42,646 nt of DNA from Acidimicrobiaceae bacterium (GCA_009843915.1 VYCM01000041.1:1-42646), one strand, 5' to 3'. Shown: positions 7,671 through 16,149, counted from the stretch's first letter. The notes: generated by a model from the sequence alone, not told the origin. Numbers and translations are program-made.

Positions 7671-9167
7671 CTAGAGCAGTCCCTGCTCGGACGCCTCGGC
7701 CAGGTAGGCGGCCTCGGCGGCGGCCAGGGCGTCGGCGACCGGCGTGCCGTCGAGGATCGTCACGAGCGCCTCGCCGAGCTTGGCCCGGGCCAGGCCGGCG
7801 GCCGGATGGGTGAGGTCGGCTCCGCGACCCCGCACCAGGCTCGCCTCGGCCGCAGCCGCGTCGCGCGGGCCGTTGGGATGGGACACGCCTGTGCGAGTCA
7901 CCAGGCCGAACTCGGCCGCAGCCTCCTGGCTCTCGAGGTCGGTGGCGGCCAGCATCACCAGGAAGATGTGCTCGACCATGTCCTCTGGGGTGCCGACCGG
8001 GATCATCCAGCCGTCGATGTAGGCCGGCGCGGCCACGGTGTCGCCACCGGTGCCGAGCGCGGGCGCGAACTGGATCTCGCCCACCACGGTCGAGGCCTCG
8101 GGGTCGTCCATGGCCCCGGCCCGGGACGCCCAGGTGTGGCCGAGGATCGCCTCTCCAGTCTGGAAGGCGGCCTGCACGTCATCGGTGCTGTATGACCCGG
8201 CCGCGTCGGGCGCGCAGGTCTGCCACATGTCGCGCAGCAGCGTCGCGGCCTGGACTCCCTCAGGGCTGTTGAAGTTCGGCTGCCCGCTGACGGGATCGAT
8301 CGGGGTGACCCCCAGCGATCCGAGCACGCTGTCGAACTCGATCTGCCATGCCCATCCGGCGGAGAGCATGTACAGGAATCCGATGTCGTAGCCACTCGCG
8401 ATGATCTGCTGGCACGTGTCGAACGCTTCCGCGAACGTTGTCGGCACCGACATGCCCAGTTCCGCCATCGCAGGCTCGTTGTAGAAGACGTGCATGGTGT
8501 TGGAGATCATGGGGATCGAGTAGATGTTGCCGTCGATGGAGGCCATGTCCCAGAACGCAGCATCGATCTGGTCGAGATTGAACTCGTCCCGGTACTTGTC
8601 GATCAGGTCGTTGAGGGGCAGCACGAAACCCTGGTTGGCCAGCTCACCGATGAACGCGTTCGAGCCCTGGTAGACCTCGAAGGTCGGAGCACCCGTGGAG
8701 GCGTCCAGCGTCATGGCGTTGCGGGCCTCGACCGAGTCGAGGAATTGGTAGTTGAAGGAGTAGTTCCCCTCCTCGCAGTCCGCCACTTCCTCGGCGTACT
8801 GCGACACGATCGGGAACTCCCAACCCATCAGGTCGATCTCGATGTTCTCACTGGGGTTCGGGATCGGGCACTCATCGGAGATGAGCTCCATGGCCATCTC
8901 GGCCTCGGGCTCGGCCATCTCCTCCTCGGCCATCTCGGCCTCGGGCTCGGCCATCTCCTCCTCGGCCATCTCGGCCTCGGGCTCGGCCATCTCCTCCTCG
9001 GCCATCTCGGCCTCGTCGGTGGCGGCCTCTGTCGCTGCAGCCGTGGACGTGTCGGCGTCGGCTGCCGGGGCCGGCGCTTCGTCGTCATCCCCGCACGCGG
9101 CGGCGATGAGGGTCAGGGCACAGAAGGCGGCGAGGATTCGCCACCAACGGCGCGATGTTGCTTTCAT
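7671..9167 (-). CDS. Extracellular solute-binding lipoprotein of the ABC importer
   Basis: 498 residues. A lipoprotein signal peptide ends LIAAAC with the lipidated cysteine at residue 25. Next comes a low-complexity acidic and alanine-rich linker (about residues 26-95) holding a tandem repeat of EMAEEEMAEPEA. The mature binding domain follows, starting near SDECPIPNPSENIEIDLMGW. The rest resembles family 1 carbohydrate-binding proteins (COG1653): LNDLIDKY, a calmodulin-like aromatic-rich core and a C-terminal helical lobe. It should capture substrate outside the membrane and deliver it to the two permeases. AGGAGGGAAGAG just before the ATG is a good ribosome site. The 97 bp between this start and the cupin stop could hold an internal promoter, though none stands out. 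The ligand cannot be predicted. Confidence 0.9.
   Translation of the reverse strand: MKATSRRWWRILAAFCALTLIAAACGDDDEAPAPAADADTSTAAATEAATDEAEMAEEEMAEPEAEMAEEEMAEPEAEMAEEEMAEPEAEMAMELISDECPIPNPSENIEIDLMGWEFPIVSQYAEEVADCEEGNYSFNYQFLDSVEARNAMTLDASTGAPTFEVYQGSNAFIGELANQGFVLPLNDLIDKYRDEFNLDQIDAAFWDMASIDGNIYSIPMISNTMHVFYNEPAMAELGMSVPTTFAEAFDTCQQIIASGYDIGFLYMLSAGWAWQIEFDSVLGSLGVTPIDPVSGQPNFNSPEGVQAATLLRDMWQTCAPDAAGSYSTDDVQAAFQTGEAILGHTWASRAGAMDDPEASTVVGEIQFAPALGTGGDTVAAPAYIDGWMIPVGTPEDMVEHIFLVMLAATDLESQEAAAEFGLVTRTGVSHPNGPRDAAAAEASLVRGRGADLTHPAAGLARAKLGEALVTILDGTPVADALAAAEAAYLAEASEQGLL
8892..9015. repeat. 36-bp tandem repeat inside the binding-protein gene
   Basis: Three perfect copies of a 36-bp unit (8892-8927, 8928-8963, 8964-8999), plus a 16-bp partial copy, encode a 12-residue acidic repeat in the linker of the lipoprotein. 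Perfect identity at DNA level implies recent expansion or active homogenisation. Confidence 0.95.
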
Positions 9168-9264
9168 GTCTCTTCCCTCCTGAGGGATTGTTGTTGGGAC
9201 ATCTTCGACGCCTCATTGGCGCCGGAGACCATGACGGACCGGGGGCTCATGGCGGGTGGGCGGT

Positions 9265-10413
9265 TCATGGAGCAGCCCCCGACACCAGTGACGCAGGGGC
9301 CAGGTAGCCGGACGCGTCGCGACTCCAGCCGTTGTCAGCGGCCGACTGAGCGAGCGCCTCGTCCCAGAGGATTCGAGGACGCTGCTGCGAGTTGCACACG
9401 ATCAGCGCGTACGCCTCCGACTCGCCGACGTTCACGAAGTCTCTCCACGCGCCGGGAGGCACCGAGACCACGGAGCCCTCCTCGGGGCGCCCTGCCAGCC
9501 GGTCCGCGCCGCGGTTGACGGAGACCTCCCACCGCCCTCCTGTCAGGATCACGGCCTGAGGCGCGGCCAGCCGGTGCAAGCCGAAGCTTGCGCCCGGAGC
9601 GGCCCGCAACCACTCGACGCTGAACCCGTGGGGATTGGTGATCGGCGGCCGGTGGTGGCGGTCCTCGGTCACGCCGTGGCCGATGACGGGCGCCAGCTCG
9701 ACCGGCGGTGATGCGCCATTCAGGGAGACGCTCGACAGCAGGGCATGCCGCGACCAGGCGAGGTCGGCGAGCGTCACGGCCCGTGCGGCCAGATCGGTGT
9801 CGCTGTAGCTGTCCAGAGAGGACAGCTGCGACGGCCCCAGCGGTTCGACGCAATTCTTGGGAGCCCGGCCATCGGTGGCCTCGATGACGGTGCCGTCAGG
9901 CCCGAGGAACAGACCGGTCTCGGCGGCGGCCCTCAGCACACTGGGAGCCCAGACGATCCCGCCTGTCTCGTCGCCGCCGAGCACCGCGTACAGCCAGCCG
10001 TCGTCCGGGCCGATGTTCTCGAATCCCCGGAACACCCAGGTCGGAACGGAGAACACCGTCCCCGCCGAGATGTCGAGGGTCTGCTGGCCGTGCTCACCGA
10101 TCCGCATGCGCCAGGCGCCTCGAGTGCAGATGAACACCTCGGCCGTGAAGTGCATGTGCTGGTTGTTGACGACTCCGTGGCCCATTGAGGCCGCGCCGAC
10201 ATGGAAGCCGTGCGCCTCGGGGAGATTCACCACCTGGTCGGGGTTCTGCGACACGCCCGGCCCGATGAGCGAGTAGCTCGCCTTGCCGGATGAGCGGGGC
10301 AGGCGCACATCCACGAAGGCCGACCGGTCCGCGACGAACTCGCCGGGCCGGATGACCCGGCGCGCGAACTCCGAGGGATCGAGCGTCAACGCAGGTTCAG
10401 CAGCGGCTGTCAT
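9265..10413 (-). CDS. Bicupin protein
   Basis: 382 residues with two cupin domains. In the first, QHMHFTAEVFICTRG fits HxH(x)3E(x)6G (H86, H88, E92, G99), so three metal ligands are present. The second cupin motif, PTWVFRGFEN, has Arg129 where the fourth ligand histidine is usual. The second cupin (about residues 270-365) has lost HxH and the glutamate and again has Arg in PPGAWRDFVN. One metal site in the N-terminal half is therefore likely, with a structural C-terminal half. Bicupins of this kind include dioxygenases, isomerases and decarboxylases; the reaction here is not known. The ATG overlaps the LacI stop (ATGA at 10410-10413); the open frame further upstream is only a shadow of the regulator gene. 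It probably acts on the imported compound. Confidence 0.82.
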   Translation of the reverse strand: MTAAAEPALTLDPSEFARRVIRPGEFVADRSAFVDVRLPRSSGKASYSLIGPGVSQNPDQVVNLPEAHGFHVGAASMGHGVVNNQHMHFTAEVFICTRGAWRMRIGEHGQQTLDISAGTVFSVPTWVFRGFENIGPDDGWLYAVLGGDETGGIVWAPSVLRAAAETGLFLGPDGTVIEATDGRAPKNCVEPLGPSQLSSLDSYSDTDLAARAVTLADLAWSRHALLSSVSLNGASPPVELAPVIGHGVTEDRHHRPPITNPHGFSVEWLRAAPGASFGLHRLAAPQAVILTGGRWEVSVNRGADRLAGRPEEGSVVSVPPGAWRDFVNVGESEAYALIVCNSQQRPRILWDEALAQSAADNGWSRDASGYLAPASLVSGAAP

Positions 10414-11492
10414 CGGCCTGCACTCGGTTCGGTGCCGCAGTTGCGTCTGGAGTACGACCCTGGCCTCGCCCGGCCGGCGTCTCCCTTGCGGGTGGTGAGG
10501 CCGCGGCGCAGCGTGCCCGCCACCACCACCGACGGCGGTGGCGCGTCGGAGGAATCGGAGCCGTCGCCTGAGGCGAGTTCCACGGCGTGCTCGGCGAGCT
10601 GGTCGGCCGGCTGAACCAGCGTGGTCAGGTCGTAGCCGGCCCAGCTCGCCTGGGGCAGCCCGTCGAAGCCGGTCACGAGCACGTCGGCCGGCGCGGTCAG
10701 CCCGCGGCGGCGGAGGCCGTCCAGCATCCCGAAGGCCACCTCGTCGCTGCCGACCATGATCGCGTCGGGAAGCCTGTCGAGGTTCACCACCGTGTCGGCG
10801 GCCCGGTAGCCGGCGTCGTAGGTGAAGGCGCCCGCTTCCATGTAGTTGCAGGTCGCGCCGGTGGAAGCGAGCGTGCGGGCTGCGCCTCTGAAGCGAGCCC
10901 GATCGGTAGAGGCCGCCGCCACCCCTCCCAGGTAGAGGACTCGGGTGCATCCGAGGCCGGCGAGGTGGCGGGCCAGCTCTGAGGCGCCGGCCTCGTTGTC
11001 GACAGTCACCGAGGGGACGATCCCGGCCGCGTCGGGATGGTTGAAGGCCACCAGCGACAGTCCGGTCTGTCGCATCCGGGCCAGTTGGGCCTCGGCGATG
11101 TTGGCGGAGGCCAGGATCAGCCCGTCGAGGCGGTACTGCATGACCGCTTCGAGGGTCTCGTTCACCTCGGCGTGGTCGAGGAAGCTGAACAGCAGCAGTT
11201 GCCGGCCACGGGCGGTGAGACGGCGAGAGAAGTAGGTCACCACGTTCTGCCAGTACTCGCCCAGCGCGGGAACGACGGCACCGACGATGTTGGTGCGCTG
11301 GGACTTGAGGCTGCGGGCGATGGCGTTGGGCACATAGCCGAGCCGGTCCGCGGCGGCTTCGATCTTGAGGCGCGTGTCGGGTGCCACCACCTCAGGGGTT
11401 GTGAAGCACCTGGCGACGGTGGCCTGCGAGACGCCTGCGGCCGCGGCGACGTCCACTGATGTGACTGGGCGCTTGCGGTCCGGTCGGACCAT
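10410..11492 (-). CDS. LacI-family transcriptional regulator
   Basis: 360 residues. The N-terminal helix-turn-helix is at about residues 12-32 (VDVAAAAGVSQATVARCF), followed by the hinge region LGYVPNAIARSLKSQRT and a periplasmic-binding-protein-like effector domain from about residue 68 (NIVGAVVPAL) to 330. LacI regulators of importer loci usually repress until the substrate or a product binds. The operator-like palindrome just upstream of its own start suggests autoregulation and control of the genes behind it. It overlaps the bicupin gene by 4 bp. The C-terminal 25 residues (KGDAGRARPGSY onward) are basic and unlike the family core. The start is the ATG at 11492; both an AGGA element 7 nt upstream and a leaderless arrangement fit it. 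Confidence 0.93.
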   Translation of the reverse strand: MVRPDRKRPVTSVDVAAAAGVSQATVARCFTTPEVVAPDTRLKIEAAADRLGYVPNAIARSLKSQRTNIVGAVVPALGEYWQNVVTYFSRRLTARGRQLLLFSFLDHAEVNETLEAVMQYRLDGLILASANIAEAQLARMRQTGLSLVAFNHPDAAGIVPSVTVDNEAGASELARHLAGLGCTRVLYLGGVAAASTDRARFRGAARTLASTGATCNYMEAGAFTYDAGYRAADTVVNLDRLPDAIMVGSDEVAFGMLDGLRRRGLTAPADVLVTGFDGLPQASWAGYDLTTLVQPADQLAEHAVELASGDGSDSSDAPPPSVVVAGTLRRGLTTRKGDAGRARPGSYSRRNCGTEPSAGR

Positions 11493-11498
11493 CCGACG

Positions 11499-11527
11499 AT
11501 CCTATGTATACGTATTCATCGTTGCAA
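11499..11527 (-). promoter_or_regulatory. Promoter of the LacI gene, probably leaderless
   Basis: Reading the minus strand, TTGCAA (11522-11527) and TAGGAT (11499-11504) are separated by exactly 17 bp, and the -10 box lies 6 nt before the ATG. Transcription would then start at or next to the start codon. This is a sequence-only prediction. Confidence 0.6.
11504..11519. promoter_or_regulatory. Operator-like palindrome for the LacI regulator
   Basis: ATGTATACGTATTCAT pairs at 7 of 8 positions around a central CG, the usual layout of LacI-family operators. It fills the spacer between the -35 and -10 boxes, so a bound repressor would block RNA polymerase. No second copy was seen before the binding-protein gene. 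Confidence 0.75.
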
Positions 11528-11579
11528 CCACAGGCCGCGCGAGACTTGCCTTCTCGGCGAGGCGGCCGGCGTCCGAAGG

Positions 11580-12548
11580 TCAGCCGGTGTGCAGCAGGAT
11601 CTGCCTCCACACGGCTGTCTCGTCGATCAGCACCCACTCGCGGCGCAGGCCGCGAGGGCCGATTTCGGCGTGGCTGATTCCCATGACGTGGACGTCGGCG
11701 CCGCTGGGCCGGCCGAAGGCCCCCCAGCCGTCGTGGGCACCGGTCAGCGACCAGCGCAGCGCGGCCCGGGGACCCAGGCCGTCGTCGTCGCGTCCGATGC
11801 GGTGGTGGATCTCGAAGCGGGCCTGGGGCAGGGAGCTGCGCAGCCGGAGCCAGAACCGGTCGGCCTCGGCCCGTCCGTGGCCGGTGCGGCCACCTGGCAG
11901 CTCAAGTTGAACGGCCCTGTCGTAGTGCTCGGCGACCACGTCCAGGCCACCGTCCATCACTCGCTCCAACATGTCCGCATAACGGTCGCCCGCCGGATGG
12001 TCGTTGCCCGCGCCGGTGTAGGCGGGTGCGGCATCCAATGACGGGTGGAACGGACGACGGCACGCCCCGGGTCCGCCCTCCGCATCGATCTGCTCCGCGA
12101 CGTATCGCTTGGGGTCCAGGCCTAGCTGGCGCACGATCGCACCCTGGTCCCGTACCAGCCACTCGTCGTAGATCTGGTTCTGGCGGGCTGCGCAATCGGC
12201 AATGATGCGGTAGCGCAGCTGGGTGCCGGTCGGCGGCCCGTAGGCACCGTCGCCGCTGTGGGTAGCCAGCGACATGATCCGGTGCGACGACAGGAAGCCG
12301 GCCTCATCGTCGCCGCTCCAGATCACGTCCTCGCCCAGGAGCTGGCGGTCGCCGAAGGTGGCTAGGGTCGCAAGTGTGGCGGCGATCACGCCCCGGTTGC
12401 CCTTGACTATCCCCTCCGGTGACCGCACGACGATGTCGGGCGCGTAGAGCTCCTCGAGGGCGTCGACCTCGCGGCCCTCCCAGATCCGGTAGGTGATGCC
12501 GAGGATGTAGTCAGGCAGGTCCCGGTAGCGGGGGTCGAAGCCCTTCAC
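11580..12548 (-). CDS. Two-domain SnoaL/NTF2-like protein (paralogue 3, divergent)
   Basis: 322 residues with a first SnoaL-like half at about residues 10-150 (DPRYRDLPDYILGITYRIWE, YAPDIVVRSPEGIVKG) and a second at about 185-322. It shares the general plan of the two paralogues downstream and a C-terminal REWVLIDETAVWRQ that matches their NWVLVD region, but it is clearly more divergent and lacks the GPxGIG block. It lies 14 bp after etfA on the same strand and 88 bp before the LacI start, so it may belong to the etf transcript, to the transporter locus, or to both. The start is GTG at 12548, with only a weak ribosome site. The function is unknown; a role in the same pathway as the other two is inferred from synteny. 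Confidence 0.7.
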   Translation of the reverse strand: MKGFDPRYRDLPDYILGITYRIWEGREVDALEELYAPDIVVRSPEGIVKGNRGVIAATLATLATFGDRQLLGEDVIWSGDDEAGFLSSHRIMSLATHSGDGAYGPPTGTQLRYRIIADCAARQNQIYDEWLVRDQGAIVRQLGLDPKRYVAEQIDAEGGPGACRRPFHPSLDAAPAYTGAGNDHPAGDRYADMLERVMDGGLDVVAEHYDRAVQLELPGGRTGHGRAEADRFWLRLRSSLPQARFEIHHRIGRDDDGLGPRAALRWSLTGAHDGWGAFGRPSGADVHVMGISHAEIGPRGLRREWVLIDETAVWRQILLHTG

Positions 12549-12562
12549 GCTCGCCCGCCGCG

Positions 12563-13534
12563 CTAGCGGCTCTCGAGTGCCTCGGTGAGCTTGGGCAGCA
12601 CCTTGTGAACGTCGCCCACGATGCCAAGGTCGGCCACCGCGAAGATGGGGGCCTCGGAGTCCTTGTTGATGGCGATGATGTTCTTGGAGCCCTTCATGCC
12701 CACCAGGTGCTGGGTGGCGCCCGAGATGCCGCAGGCGATGTACACCGTGGGCTTGACCACCTTGCCGGTCTGGCCGACCTGGTAGCTGTAGGGCACCCAG
12801 CCCGCGTCCACGATGGCCCGGCTGGCTCCCGGCGCGGCGCCCAGCTGCTTGGCCAGGCCCTCGATCAGCGAGTACGCCTCCGCGGCGCCCAGTCCCCGCC
12901 CGCCGGAGACCACGATGGCCGCCTCGTCGAGCTTGGGGCCTTCGGACTCCTCGGTGAAGCGGTCCTGGACCACCGCGCCGCCGGTCGAGCCGAGGTCGGG
13001 AACGGGAAGGTCCACGACCTCCGCGGGCGATCCGCCGACCGCCGCAGGCTCGAAGGACTTGGGGCGGACCAGCCAGATGTCGGGGCCGCCGCCGGTGAAC
13101 CGGGAAGTCACGTTGAGAGTGCCGCCGAACACCGGCTCCACCCCCACCAGGCGGTCCCCGTCGAGGCGCAGGTCGACCACATTCGACAGCACGCTGACGT
13201 CGAGCTTCACCGACAACCGGGCGGCCACGTCGCGGCCGTCGTAGGTGGTGCCCAGCAGGATGGCGTCGGGCGCGACCACACCGCCGTCGGAGATGGCCGC
13301 GGCCACCGCCGAGGCGACCGACACGCCCTTCATGCGCCCGTCAAGATCGCCGGTGGCGTGAACCGCGGTGACCCCATGGTCACCGAGCTCGGCCGCGCAG
13401 GCCGCGCCGTCTCCCCCGCAGAACACTTCGACGGTGCCGGCCACCTCGCGGGCCTTGGCCAGCATCTCGAGCGTGATGGTGGCCACACCGTCGTCGCCGG
13501 CCTCACAGAACACCCAGATCTTGTCAAGTGCCAT
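12563..13534 (-). CDS. etfA: Electron transfer flavoprotein subunit alpha
   Basis: 323 residues. The N-terminal adenine-nucleotide-binding-like fold ([11 protein letters not shown] onward) is followed by the conserved C-terminal FAD domain: VSGGRGLG near residue 210, [25 protein letters not shown] near 240-265, [26 protein letters not shown], and the closing DLGIVGD. With EtfB it carries electrons from acyl-CoA or other flavin dehydrogenases to the membrane ETF dehydrogenase. AGGAGG lies 7 nt before the ATG. It follows etfB by 11 bp, the standard order. The SnoaL-like gene downstream hints that an ETF-dependent oxidation could feed the neighbouring locus, but the same ETF may serve general fatty-acid oxidation. 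Confidence 0.97.
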   Translation of the reverse strand: MALDKIWVFCEAGDDGVATITLEMLAKAREVAGTVEVFCGGDGAACAAELGDHGVTAVHATGDLDGRMKGVSVASAVAAAISDGGVVAPDAILLGTTYDGRDVAARLSVKLDVSVLSNVVDLRLDGDRLVGVEPVFGGTLNVTSRFTGGGPDIWLVRPKSFEPAAVGGSPAEVVDLPVPDLGSTGGAVVQDRFTEESEGPKLDEAAIVVSGGRGLGAAEAYSLIEGLAKQLGAAPGASRAIVDAGWVPYSYQVGQTGKVVKPTVYIACGISGATQHLVGMKGSKNIIAINKDSEAPIFAVADLGIVGDVHKVLPKLTEALESR

Positions 13535-13545
13535 AGCGGAGCCTC

Positions 13546-14325
13546 CTATATGACCTTGAGTTCGTCGAGGAAGGCGACGATGCGTTCGTGGGCGTCGCCC
13601 TCGTCCACCACGACCTCACCAGCGGCCCGCTCGGGAGCCTCGGCAACGTCGGTGATCTCCTGGCCCGCACCAGCCCAGCCGACCCGCTCGGCGGCGATGC
13701 CGAGATCGGCGATCTTCAGCTGGTCGACCGGCTTGTTCTTGGCCTGCATGATCCCCCGGAACGACGGGTACCGGGGCTCGACCACTCCGGCCGTCACCGA
13801 CACCACCGCGGGCAGCGGGCACTCGACAAGGTCGGCGCCGGCCTCGGTCTGGCGGCGCACGGTGGCGGCGGAGCCCTCGACCGCGATCTCCTTGGCGAAC
13901 GTCACCGAGGGCAGGCCGAGCAGTTCGGCCACCTGAGCGGGCACCACGCCGGTGTAGCCGTCACTGGACTCGGTGGCGGCCAGCACCAGGTCGGGCTCGG
14001 CCCGCTCGATGGCTGCGGCGAGCACGCGGGACGTGCCCAGCGCGTCGGAGCCGGCAAGTACCTCGTCACTAATGAGCGTGGCCGAGTCGGCTCCCATGGC
14101 CAGGGCGGTGCGCAGGCCGCTCACCTCGTCGTTGGGCACCATCGAGACCAGGTGCACGGAACCCTCGCCGGCGGCGTCCACCAGCTGCAGGGCCATCTCC
14201 ACCCCGTAGGAGTCGGACTCGTCGAGGATGAGCTTCACGTTTCGCCGCAGCGTCCTGGTCTCGGGGTCCAGTGCGCCGGGATCGGCGGGATCGGGAATCT
14301 GCTTCACGCAGACGACAACCTTCAT
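13546..14325 (-). CDS. etfB: Electron transfer flavoprotein subunit beta
   Basis: 259 residues from the ATG at 14325. MKVVVCVKQIPDP is the family's typical beginning; the open frame upstream of it has no support. The conserved nucleotide-binding features are visible: LDESDSYGVEMALQL, VHLVSMVPNDEVSGLRTALAMGAD and the ETF-beta signature region ATESSDGYTGVVPAQVAELLGLPSVTFAKEI. It binds AMP and partners EtfA. It is divergent from the lipid-kinase-like gene at 14452, with a 126-bp intergenic region that should hold promoters for both directions; no clear pair of promoter boxes was identified there. Confidence 0.97.
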   Translation of the reverse strand: MKVVVCVKQIPDPADPGALDPETRTLRRNVKLILDESDSYGVEMALQLVDAAGEGSVHLVSMVPNDEVSGLRTALAMGADSATLISDEVLAGSDALGTSRVLAAAIERAEPDLVLAATESSDGYTGVVPAQVAELLGLPSVTFAKEIAVEGSAATVRRQTEAGADLVECPLPAVVSVTAGVVEPRYPSFRGIMQAKNKPVDQLKIADLGIAAERVGWAGAGQEITDVAEAPERAAGEVVVDEGDAHERIVAFLDELKVI

Positions 14326-14451
14326 GGGCGCCAAGTGTGCCAGCGCACAGCCAGAAACGAACCTCGCCGCACGACGAATTCGCCAACGTTTGCACACGGT
14401 CGCTAGCGGTCACGAGAGCGCGCTTGGCCCGCGAGCGGACAGACTGGGTGG

Positions 14452-15363
14452 ATGCGGGTGCTGCTGCTGGTGAACTCGGCCGCGTCGTCGGTGACCGGAC
14501 GGCGCCGCGTGGTGATCCAGAAGGCGCTGTCGGCCGACCATGAAGTGACCCTGTCCGAGACCGTCCGGCGCGGCCATGCCACACGGCTGGCCCGGTCGGC
14601 CGCCTCCGACGGCATCGACGTGGTGGTGGTGCTGGGCGGGGACGGCACGCTCAACGAGGCCGCCAACGGCCTGGCCGGCACCGACACCGCCCTGGCGGCG
14701 CTGCCGGGAGGAAGCACCAACGTGTTCGCCCGCATCATCGGCCTGCCCGACGACCCCATCGAGGCCGCCGGCCAACTCCTCGACGCTCTCGACCGGGGCG
14801 CCGTCGCCAGGATCGGTCTCGGGGTCGTTGACGGGCGGTACTTCCTGTTCCACTGCGGCATCGGGTTCGACGCGGCCGTGGTGGAGCTGGTCGAGAGCCG
14901 CGGCCCGCTGAAGCGCTGGGCCGGGCACCCCCTGTTCATCTACGCGGCGGTGACCACCTGGCTGCAGAGGGCCAACCGGCGACGGTCGCCCATGCGAGTG
15001 CTTGATGCCGGCGGCGACACGCTGGCCGAGGGTCTGTTGACAATCGTGCTCAACCTCAACCCCTACACCTACCTGGGCAGCCGCAGCTTCGACCTCGTGC
15101 CGGGCCTCGGCCAGGACGAGCCCCTCGTCACCGTGACCCTTCCCAGCCTCTCGCTGCACCGGATGCTGCCGGTGGCCCTGAAGGCCCTGCGCTCAGGTGA
15201 CGTGCGAGGCCTGCCCGGAGCAACGGTTCACGAGGGCCTGAGGGACCTGACCGTGCACGCGGAGCCGCCCGTTCCGTACCAGGCCGACGGCGACCACCTC
15301 GGCGCGGCGCCCCGCCTGAGGATCCGCTGGGCGCCCGAAGCCCTGCGGCTGGTCCTGCCCTGA
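14452..15363 (+). CDS. Diacylglycerol-kinase-family lipid kinase
   Basis: 303 residues. It has the kinase nucleotide loop GGDGTLNEA at residues 62-70 and PGGSTNVFAR at 85-94, hallmarks of the DagK/YegS/LCB5 catalytic domain. The C-terminal beta-sandwich half includes GIGFDAAVVELVE and ends in the membrane-contact region with the usual YQADGDHLG. The likely reaction is ATP-dependent phosphorylation of diacylglycerol or a related lipid at the inner face of the membrane. It stands alone on the plus strand, convergent with the glycerophosphodiesterase gene, which could share lipid turnover. The exact lipid substrate is not predictable from sequence. Confidence 0.92.
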   Translation: MRVLLLVNSAASSVTGRRRVVIQKALSADHEVTLSETVRRGHATRLARSAASDGIDVVVVLGGDGTLNEAANGLAGTDTALAALPGGSTNVFARIIGLPDDPIEAAGQLLDALDRGAVARIGLGVVDGRYFLFHCGIGFDAAVVELVESRGPLKRWAGHPLFIYAAVTTWLQRANRRRSPMRVLDAGGDTLAEGLLTIVLNLNPYTYLGSRSFDLVPGLGQDEPLVTVTLPSLSLHRMLPVALKALRSGDVRGLPGATVHEGLRDLTVHAEPPVPYQADGDHLGAAPRLRIRWAPEALRLVLP

Positions 15364-15389
15364 GCGGCTTCCTCCGTTCGGCCTCCGGC

Positions 15390-16076
15390 TCAGGCTGCGT
15401 CGACCACGGCCCGGGCCACGTCGGGCACGTCGGTGATCAGGCCGTCCACGCCCATCACCAGCAGCTCCGACATGCGCTCCGGGGCGTTGATGGTCCACAC
15501 GTTGACGGCCAGCCCGGCGTCGTGGGCCCGGCGCACGAATGCAACGTCGCACATGGCGTCGAAGGCGTGCACTGCCACCATGCTGTGGGCGCTGGCCCGG
15601 GCCACGGCCTGCGCGGGCGCCACGATCCCACAGATCAGCGCGGTGCGAATGGCCGGATCCACAGCCCGCACCGCATCCGCCGCGTCGACGTTGAACGACG
15701 ACACCACGGCCCGCTCCGGGCCGAGATAGGCCGCAATGAGGCCGGCCACCGCGTCGGCCACGAGGTTCTCGCTGTCGTAGTCGGGGTCGTCGGGCAGGTT
15801 CTTGATCTCGAGGTGCACACCCATGCCCTCGCAGGCCTCAAGCGCTTCAGCCAGGCTGGGCACGTAGTCGGGCAGTTCGTCGGCGTGGAGGTGGCCGATC
15901 CGCCGGCCGTCGGCCAAGTGGGCGTCGTGGTGGACCACGGCCACGCCGTCAGTGGTGCGGCGCACGTCGAGCTCGACCCAGTCGGCGCCGAATTCTCGGG
16001 CCAGCCGGAAGGCTTCCACCGTGTTCTCGGGCGCGGCCTGGCTGGCACCCCGATGCGCGATCACCGCTGCCACCAC
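15390..16076 (-). CDS. Glycerophosphodiester phosphodiesterase
   Basis: About 228 residues from a GTG at 16076. The frame is open to 16157, but that would overlap the divergent gene at 16150 and add residues with no family match. Catalytic features are all present near the N-terminus: AHRG with H8 and R9, ELDV with E35 and D37, and HHD with H50. The rest follows the GDPD TIM barrel (LEIKN, SSFN, VNVWTIN, GVDGLITDVPD). It hydrolyses glycerophosphodiesters to glycerol-3-phosphate and an alcohol. No signal peptide is visible, so it is probably cytoplasmic. The exact start (16076, 16073 or 16064) is uncertain. Confidence 0.92.
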   Translation of the reverse strand: MVAAVIAHRGASQAAPENTVEAFRLAREFGADWVELDVRRTTDGVAVVHHDAHLADGRRIGHLHADELPDYVPSLAEALEACEGMGVHLEIKNLPDDPDYDSENLVADAVAGLIAAYLGPERAVVSSFNVDAADAVRAVDPAIRTALICGIVAPAQAVARASAHSMVAVHAFDAMCDVAFVRRAHDAGLAVNVWTINAPERMSELLVMGVDGLITDVPDVARAVVDAA

Positions 16077-16149
16077 GGCAGTCTCGCACAGACTTGCCGC
16101 CACGGGCACGCGTGGCTGACGTCTACTACCGTGGCCAGCCCGCCCTGCG

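Noticed and set aside
9168-9264. Second LacI operator before the binding-protein gene
   Set aside because: No sequence resembling the 11504-11519 palindrome was found in this gap.
10414-10950. N-terminal extension of the bicupin frame
   Set aside because: It overlaps the LacI gene in another frame and has antisense-like composition. The ATG at 10413 overlapping the LacI stop is the natural start.
14326-14451. Promoters between etfB and the lipid-kinase gene
   Set aside because: The divergent layout requires promoters here, but no -35/-10 pair with acceptable spacing stood out, so none is annotated.
15364-15389. Hairpin between convergent lipid-kinase and glycerophosphodiesterase genes
   Set aside because: Only short imperfect pairing is possible, so it is not reported as a terminator.
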